Below are positions 58,472 to 64,000 of a stretch of 64,000 nt of DNA, piece by piece. Origin of the DNA: Gottfriedia luciferensis (lineage in GTDB: Bacteria > Bacillota > Bacilli > Bacillales > Bacillaceae_G); the NCBI RefSeq assembly GCF_001712755.1, contig NZ_MDKC01000035.1, forward strand, positions 124,001 through 188,000, given 5' to 3'. Made by a program: the position numbers and the translations under genes. The notes beneath the pieces are model-generated. The model saw only the letters and a program-made list of their open reading frames with translations. It had not been told where the DNA came from and did not search any database. How positions within the stretch are numbered: position 1 is the first letter of the stretch; each line of letters begins with the position of its first letter.

Positions 58472-58888
58472 TTAAATATAAAACATATATCCATTTAAAT
58501 CATCAGATTCTAATTTTGCTAAATCCTCAAGACTCGTATGGTCTAACACTTCATTAATCGCTTTTTGAACACGTGTCCATAACTCTCTTTGTGCAGGATT
58601 TTCATCTTCAAGATTTTCGATTGGAGATAGTGAACCTTCAAGTGCAGTTATTACTTCACCTGCAGAAATTTCATTCGGTTCCTTTGTTAAAATATACCCA
58701 CCATATGCCCCGCGAATACTTTTAACTAATCCTGCATTACGTAATAATGAAATAATTTGTTCTAAATAATGCTCTGAAAGATTTTGTGCTTTCGCAATAC
58801 TCTTGAGTGAAATTGGTTTATCACAATATCTTTTAGCTAATTCAATCATAACTGTCAGTCCGTATCTTCCCTTAGTTGAAATCTTCAT
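58472..58888 (-). CDS. cymR: Cysteine metabolism repressor CymR (Rrf2 family)
   Basis: 138 residues. Winged helix with MKISTKGRYGLTVMIELA and NLSEHYLEQIISLLRNAGLVKS. The three clustered cysteines of iron-sulfur IscR are absent (region ENLEDENPAQREL), which supports CymR, the partner of CysK in repressing cysteine and sulfur genes. It precedes the desulfurase gene as in B. subtilis. Confidence 0.9.
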   Translation of the reverse strand: MKISTKGRYGLTVMIELAKRYCDKPISLKSIAKAQNLSEHYLEQIISLLRNAGLVKSIRGAYGGYILTKEPNEISAGEVITALEGSLSPIENLEDENPAQRELWTRVQKAINEVLDHTSLEDLAKLESDDLNGYMFYI

Positions 58889-59335
58889 TAATTCACTCCG
58901 TTCAATAAACTGTATCTCTTATTTTTATCAGATTTATCCTATTTTTAAACTGTAGTAATACAATTATTGTACACTATTTATCCTATAAATTCACATACCA
59001 GGTAAAAAATGCACTATACCAATTGGAAAAGTGCAATATCGATCTAAAAAACAGTAAGTAAGATTTTTTAGTTTACTAGTCTAACTTTTTAACAAACCGT
59101 AGAATAAAAACGTTTAGTCTTACTCCTCCATTTTCACAAATAATCTACTGTCCTAAAAATCCGCCCAATTTCTTTCTACACGAAATGTTGTTAATTCAAG
59201 GTTTCACTAAATTGCTTACACTTTAATCAGTTAAAATTAACAAAAATGCATCAAAAATAACCCGCCTTTTATTCAAAGAATATTCTGTAAAATAAATACT
59301 AGTAGTTTATTAATTGAGAAAGAAGTGGGGAAAAA
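58889..59335. other. Divergent intergenic region between cymR and the subtilase gene
   Basis: AT-rich, no gene. A weak hairpin CTAAAAAA/TTTTTTAG is at about 59045-59075. I see no promoter good enough to call for either gene. GAAAGAAGTGGGG just before 59336 is the likely Shine-Dalgarno of the subtilase. Confidence 0.45.
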
Positions 59336-62300
59336 ATGCGAAAATCAAAGAAAAGTAAAACGAATCACCTTACAACCATTGGATTAAGTACTTGTCTACT
59401 GTTTGGAACCTTTGCACCTATTACTGATCATTTTAATGCAAATGCTGAAACAATTTCTTCAAGTGAAGCGATATTAGCTACATTGACATCAGAACAAAGA
59501 GTGGCACTTCAAACATTAAATTCGAACGAATTCAAAACGGGATTGCATCTTTCATCAGATGTAGATTTAAATAGTTCAAAAGAAGTTTCCGTAATTGTTG
59601 AATTTAATGTTCTTCCCGCGAAAACTGAACAGTTAACGGCAGCTGCTAAAGGAAAAAACATTTCACTTGATACCGCTAAGGCCAAAGTAGAGAAATCTCA
59701 CATTCAATTTAAAAAAGATTTACAAGAAAAAATAGGTAAAGATACGAAATCGAATCGAACTATTTATCAAATTAAACATACTTATAAACATTCACTTAAT
59801 GGAGTCTCATTAACTCTCCCTGCAAATCAAATTAAAAAATTATTAAAATTTAATGATGTGAAAGCAATTTTCAGTGATTCTCAAGTTCGAGTAAATCCTC
59901 CAAAACTGATTGATGAAACAAAGGACAAAACAAACGTTGACAGTATACCATTTTTAAAAGTAGATCAGCTTCATAAAGAAGGCATTACTGGAAAAGGAAT
60001 AAAGATTGGCGTAATTGATACTGGTATTGATTTTAATCATCCTGATTTAAAGGATGCGTATAAAGGTGGATATGACTTCGTAGACAACGACAACAATCCA
60101 ATGGAAACGACTTACGATGATTGGAAGAAATCTGGAAAACCTGAATTCTATAATGGTAATGCTTATTATACCGAGCACGGTACGCACGTTTCAGGTACGA
60201 TCGCTGGACAAGCTAAAAACGATTCAGATTTCAAAGTAACAGGCATAGCGCCTGATGCTGATTTATATGTATATCGTGTTCTAGGTCCCTATGGTAGCGG
60301 CGCAAATTCTTCGGTAATTGCTGGAATTGATAAGTCCGTAGAAGATGGCATGGATGTAATAAACCTATCATTAGGAAGCGATTATAATGACCCATTAGAC
60401 CCTACAAGCCTAGCAATTGATAATGCTGTATTAAGTGGTGTCACAGCAGTTGTTGCAGCAGGAAATTCAGGCGAGTACGGAATATCTACATTAGGCTCGC
60501 CGGGTGCAGCTGCACTTGCATTAACCGTTGGTGCAAGCTCAGCATCTACTAAAGTAACAACCTTTAAAAGTAGTTTTAAAGTTGGAAAAAGAAAAATAAA
60601 CGGAACATTACAGTTAATGACTAAAAAATGGACCGATGACTTTAGCAATCTTTCTGGAAAATCATTTGATATTGTAAATGTTGGAGAAGGTGGTCCAAAT
60701 GATTATTCCGGAAAAGATGTAAAAGGGAAAATAGCATTTGTTATACGTGGCACATATGCTTTAATCGATAAAATGAAGTATGCAAAACCAAACGGTGCAA
60801 CAGGAATTATTATATATAACAACAATAGTAACGAGGGGCAAATTCCATACTTTTTAGGAGAGAGTAATGACAATATTCCAGTCTTTTCGTTGGATAATAA
60901 TACTGGCTCGGCAGTTAGGGATTTATTACCAACTGGTCCATTAACTGTTTCATTAGGTGCATTAGGAGAGAGTGAAATTCCCGGTGATGTATTAGCAGAC
61001 TTCAGTTCAAAAGGTCCATCAGGAACTTTATACGATATAAAACCAGAAATAACAGCGCCAGGCGTAAATGTACTTTCAACAGTACCTTCCTATATCAATA
61101 ATAAAAATGATAAGAATGATTATTCATCTGCATATGAAAGAATGTCAGGTACATCAATGGCGACTCCCCATGTTGCAGGTATTGCAGCACTTTTACTGCA
61201 AGCAAACCCAAGCTATAAACCTGCTGATATTAAAACAGTATTAATGAATACAGCGGACCCATTAAACGGTAAGAATAGCGTATTTGAGATAGGCGCAGGC
61301 AGGGTTGACCCTTATGAAGCTATTCATTCTGATACAGAAATATCAGTTTTAGATGAAACACCTTATATTGAAAATGGACAAGAGCATATGATTCAAGAGC
61401 AAACAGGTGGTCTTAGCTATGGTTTTATTCCTATGAATAATGAAACTTCTTTCAACGAGTCAAAGAAACTTGTAATCTCTAACTCAAGCAAAAAAATGAA
61501 AAAATACGTTATTTCTGTAGAATATAATGTAGGCGCGCAAGGTTCATTGGATGCTGAAAAAAACGGTGTAAATGTAAAATTATCTGAGGATTCTTTTAAG
61601 GTAAAATCAGGTACTCAAAAAGAACTTTCTGTCTTATTAACAGTTCCAAAAACAGCTGAAAAAGGAACGTATGAAGGATACATTCGTATTGAAAATGAAA
61701 AAAATCCTGAAGAGAATTATCAAATTCCATTTGGCGCACGTGTTGTTGAAGAAGGATTTAAATATTTTGCGACCCACTCTCCATCTATCTCAAATAATCG
61801 TGTAATCGCACAATATAGTATTAAAGATACTGATTTAGATTTCAATTTAAATTCACCTATGAAAACCATCGATTTTGTTTTAGTTGATCCAAAAACAGAT
61901 AAAGATTTAGGGTTAATCACTTCAATCAACACGACAGGTGCTGCTGTAGACTATGATTATTATTTACAAGATGGATTTGCAGGTAGATATTTCCCCTTTA
62001 CTGGAAATGCTAAAAAGCCGATTGGATTTACTTCTATTTCAGCTCCAGATGGCGTTTATAAAATTAAAGCCATTGGAACAAATCAAGCTGGTAAACAATT
62101 TGTCAAAACTGATAAAGTCTATATCGATAATAACGGTGCAACGCTCTCATTAGATCAAACAAATGCTATACCAAAAGGAGATCTTCCATTTGTTGAATTA
62201 GCACCAGATCAAAAAACAGTTACGTTATCGGGCACGGTAATCGATAACGAAGTAAGTGAAATGCAAAAGAACGGAATGAATATAACACAATCTACTAACA

Positions 62301-63457
62301 AGGTATATTACGGCTCTAATGGACCAGCATTAAGTATAAGCGTAGATGAAAATGGTAAATTCTCGAAAGAAATTTCTGTAACTGGCTCTTCGTCTGCTAC
62401 AATGCTTCAATTTGTAGGTGCTGATCGAGCTGGTAATTCATCTGTTGCACCAAAGGTAATTTACTATGTAAAAGCTGGTTCGCAATACATTTATGCTAAG
62501 CCCAATAAAGAATCAATAACTATGGGTGATAAAGTAACCTATACTTTGTTTAGCCATGGATTAAAGAACGCTAAAGAAATGAGCTTTTCAATAAATTACT
62601 TGAATAAATATTTTGATTCTGTTGAGATAGAAAAAAACAAAACATTACCAGATGGTTCTGATCTTACTACTACTACTAGCGGTACAACTAGCTTAACTTC
62701 AAACATTACATTGAAAATGCCTAACGATGGTATTTCAGGGGATGTGCCATTAATCGATCTAGTATTTGATACTAAAGCAGATGAATATGTAAATGTACTT
62801 AGTCAACTATTTAATATTTACGGAGGGGCATACAAAGATTTTAGTGGAGCAACTGTTAGACCACTGATGCAAACAGGTCTACTTCCAATCTTTGCACCCT
62901 ATTCAAAAGTACAAGCTCAGCTTGGAGCACAAGGCCTATACAAAGAAGATGGCACTTACAATTATTCAACGGATTACACAACTGTTGGTGCAAGTGTTAA
63001 AGTACAAGATTCTAAAGGTAACTTATATATAGGTGAAATACAAAAAAACGGCCAAATCTTTATTAACAACCTGCCTTCGAACGAACTTCTTTACACTGTT
63101 ATTGTAGATGTTCCAGGACATTTTACTACTTACACTCCGCTTGAAGTTGGAAGAAAAGCTGGAAATATAAGTAATGGAGAAAGCATTTATTACTACACTG
63201 CTAAATCGAAAGCTGGAGATATCAATAAAGACAACGTGGTCGATCTAAATGATGCAATTTTGCTAGAAGCAAACTGGAATAAAAACAATCGAAATACTGA
63301 CATTAACTTTGATGGCATTACCGATGCAAAAGATTTTAAATTACTAGAAACCAATTATTTAAAAGAAAATGATTATGTTTTAGATACACCGAGTCCAGTC
63401 CAAGAGCTTAATGGTCAAACAATCCAAACAATTAAAGCAAAACTAGGAATTAACTAA
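59336..63457 (+). CDS. Secreted S8 family subtilase with cohesin-like and dockerin-like C-terminal modules
   Basis: 1373 residues. Signal peptide with likely cleavage after ANA (about 37); inhibitor_I9 propeptide (about 80-190); Vpr-like peptidase S8 domain with D228 (GVIDTGID), H281 (HGTHVSG), N377 (AAGNSG) and S607 (MSGTSMATPHVAG), split by a PA insert (about 410-545). After this come Fn3-like regions (about 690-800), further beta domains, a cohesin-like module (about 1048-1175, TMGDKVTYTLFSHGLKNAKE), a carboxypeptidase-regulatory-like domain (about 1205-1285) and two dockerin-type calcium repeats (1293-1343, GDINKDNVVDLNDAILL and DINFDGITDAKDFKLL). No cell-wall anchor seen. Single gene with its own terminator. 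Confidence 0.93.
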   Translation: MRKSKKSKTNHLTTIGLSTCLLFGTFAPITDHFNANAETISSSEAILATLTSEQRVALQTLNSNEFKTGLHLSSDVDLNSSKEVSVIVEFNVLPAKTEQLTAAAKGKNISLDTAKAKVEKSHIQFKKDLQEKIGKDTKSNRTIYQIKHTYKHSLNGVSLTLPANQIKKLLKFNDVKAIFSDSQVRVNPPKLIDETKDKTNVDSIPFLKVDQLHKEGITGKGIKIGVIDTGIDFNHPDLKDAYKGGYDFVDNDNNPMETTYDDWKKSGKPEFYNGNAYYTEHGTHVSGTIAGQAKNDSDFKVTGIAPDADLYVYRVLGPYGSGANSSVIAGIDKSVEDGMDVINLSLGSDYNDPLDPTSLAIDNAVLSGVTAVVAAGNSGEYGISTLGSPGAAALALTVGASSASTKVTTFKSSFKVGKRKINGTLQLMTKKWTDDFSNLSGKSFDIVNVGEGGPNDYSGKDVKGKIAFVIRGTYALIDKMKYAKPNGATGIIIYNNNSNEGQIPYFLGESNDNIPVFSLDNNTGSAVRDLLPTGPLTVSLGALGESEIPGDVLADFSSKGPSGTLYDIKPEITAPGVNVLSTVPSYINNKNDKNDYSSAYERMSGTSMATPHVAGIAALLLQANPSYKPADIKTVLMNTADPLNGKNSVFEIGAGRVDPYEAIHSDTEISVLDETPYIENGQEHMIQEQTGGLSYGFIPMNNETSFNESKKLVISNSSKKMKKYVISVEYNVGAQGSLDAEKNGVNVKLSEDSFKVKSGTQKELSVLLTVPKTAEKGTYEGYIRIENEKNPEENYQIPFGARVVEEGFKYFATHSPSISNNRVIAQYSIKDTDLDFNLNSPMKTIDFVLVDPKTDKDLGLITSINTTGAAVDYDYYLQDGFAGRYFPFTGNAKKPIGFTSISAPDGVYKIKAIGTNQAGKQFVKTDKVYIDNNGATLSLDQTNAIPKGDLPFVELAPDQKTVTLSGTVIDNEVSEMQKNGMNITQSTNKVYYGSNGPALSISVDENGKFSKEISVTGSSSATMLQFVGADRAGNSSVAPKVIYYVKAGSQYIYAKPNKESITMGDKVTYTLFSHGLKNAKEMSFSINYLNKYFDSVEIEKNKTLPDGSDLTTTTSGTTSLTSNITLKMPNDGISGDVPLIDLVFDTKADEYVNVLSQLFNIYGGAYKDFSGATVRPLMQTGLLPIFAPYSKVQAQLGAQGLYKEDGTYNYSTDYTTVGASVKVQDSKGNLYIGEIQKNGQIFINNLPSNELLYTVIVDVPGHFTTYTPLEVGRKAGNISNGESIYYYTAKSKAGDINKDNVVDLNDAILLEANWNKNNRNTDINFDGITDAKDFKLLETNYLKENDYVLDTPSPVQELNGQTIQTIKAKLGIN

Positions 63458-63464
63458 AATAAAG

Positions 63465-63496
63465 AACTGGAACTCTAATTTTGAGTTCCAGTTTTT
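63465..63496 (+). terminator. Subtilase terminator
   Basis: Perfect 11-bp stem AACTGGAACTC/GAGTTCCAGTT with seven-base loop followed by TTT, 7 bases after the stop. Confidence 0.92.
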
Positions 63497-63527
63497 AGTT
63501 GCTAAATAAAGTCAATTAAATGCTTGC

Positions 63528-63740
63528 TTAACTTTTCAATTTACCAGCACGTACGAATTGAGCGGCTGCCGCTTTTTCATCGAAATCTTCAACATTTTTT
63601 CTAGATTCTTTTATGTTGTTTAAAAAGCTTATGACTTGGAATTCGATACTTTTAATTTCGTATTCAGTATCAGCATTTAATAAATCTTCTAATAAATCTA
63701 AATAAATTGCTTTCTCTTCGGGTGTTAGCACTAGCCTCAT
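63528..63740 (-). CDS. Hypothetical 70-residue protein
   Basis: Not recognised. AGGAGG 6 bases before the ATG supports expression. Mostly helical and charged, no membrane segment: MRLVLTPEEKAIYLDLLEDL at the start, an alanine run (EKAAAAQFVRAGK) near the end. It lies between the subtilase and a partial membrane protein gene on the same strand as the latter. Confidence 0.65.
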   Translation of the reverse strand: MRLVLTPEEKAIYLDLLEDLLNADTEYEIKSIEFQVISFLNNIKESRKNVEDFDEKAAAAQFVRAGKLKS

Positions 63741-63783
63741 TACATGCCTCCTTCATCTTTTGCCAAGTAAATTATTGAAAATA

Positions 63784-64000
63784 CTACACAATTTGCTTAG
63801 AAATATTATGCAGTGAACTTACCCTTTCCCGTTCAGTGTTAAGTGCTCTGCTTAAAAGAAAGCTTTGAGATGAGAGACCAGCTAATATACAGTATCCGAT
63901 TACCATACGCATATCTTTTAACATGTTTTCTGGTATAAATAAAGAAACAAATAGTGTCGCGGCTGTTGCTCCAAATAAAATATCTGCAAGAAAACCTAAA
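63784..64000 (-). CDS. Partial membrane protein, C-terminal end (DUF4257-like)
   Basis: The last 72 codons of a minus-strand gene that enters from the right edge, stop at 63784-63786. Visible residues include LGFLADILFGATAATLF and MVIGYCILAGLSSQSFLL, two membrane segments, then a charged tail ending NISKQIV. The shape recalls DUF4257 proteins of Bacillus; this is a guess. The first part is outside the window. Confidence 0.5.
   Translation of the reverse strand, partial: LGFLADILFGATAATLFVSLFIPENMLKDMRMVIGYCILAGLSSQSFLLSRALNTERERVSSLHNISKQIV

Overview
The window comes from a low-GC, endospore-forming member of the Bacillaceae. The evidence is an intact germination protease (gpr), an intact mother-cell sigma factor (sigK), the sporulation checkpoint gene sda, CIRCE/HrcA heat-shock control, competence genes (comEA, comEC, comER), T-box leaders, and gene orders that match two blocks of the Bacillus subtilis chromosome (the yqe/yqx block and the yrr/yrv block). 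Genus cannot be fixed from the sequence alone; it is not B. subtilis, because several syntenic genes are missing.

Layout. Positions 1-10.2 kb (minus strand): rsmE (partial), prmA, dnaJ, dnaK, grpE, hrcA with a perfect CIRCE, hemW, lepA, yqxA. Positions 10.2-24 kb: gpr, rpsT (plus), an inserted nucleotidyltransferase gene, holA, yqzM (plus), comEC, comEA, comER (plus), then the minus-strand run yqeG-yqeH-aroE-yhbY-yqeK-rsfS-yqeM, with sda diverging from yqeG across a DnaA-box cluster, and psd. Positions 24-29.9 kb are more accessory: relP (alarmone synthetase), a 125-bp dispersed repeat, a CPBP membrane protease, a crcB pair (fluoride channel), an SRPBCC protein, a GNAT acetyltransferase and an M29 aminopeptidase. 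Positions 30-34 kb: tyrA and aroA behind a tyrosine T-box, then sigK and a yrhC-like gene. Positions 34.2-37.5 kb: a TetR-controlled ABC exporter and mtnN. Positions 37.7-51.9 kb: yrrS, pbpI, greA, udk, the tRNA wobble-uridine genes trhP2-trhP1-trmR, mltG, yrzB, ruvX, an ireB-like gene, alaS behind an alanine T-box, a yrrI-like permease and a GNAT protein. Positions 52.2-58.9 kb: a second copy of the 125-bp repeat, two small proteins, recD2, a TPR protein, mnmA, a cysteine desulfurase and cymR. Positions 59.3-64 kb: a 1373-residue secreted subtilase ending in cohesin-like and dockerin-like modules, then two small or partial genes.

How the genes work together: the window is mostly protein quality control (dnaK/dnaJ/grpE/hrcA), ribosome assembly and translation (rsmE, prmA, lepA, rpsT, rsfS, yqeH, yhbY, alaS), tRNA wobble modification (trhP1, trhP2, trmR, mnmA with its desulfurase), DNA uptake, aromatic amino-acid supply, and spore/stress checkpoints (sda, gpr, sigK, relP). 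The most unusual points are the absence of spoIIP, comEB, nadD, and yrrT/mccA/mccB from their usual places; a dnaK-dnaJ junction broken by a terminator and a palindromic repeat; four 11-bp-spaced TTCAC repeats resembling a PhoP box upstream of relP; two genes whose Shine-Dalgarno sequence sits inside a terminator-like hairpin; and the modular subtilase. I found no CRISPR array, tRNA, rRNA, insertion sequence with transposase, or prophage.
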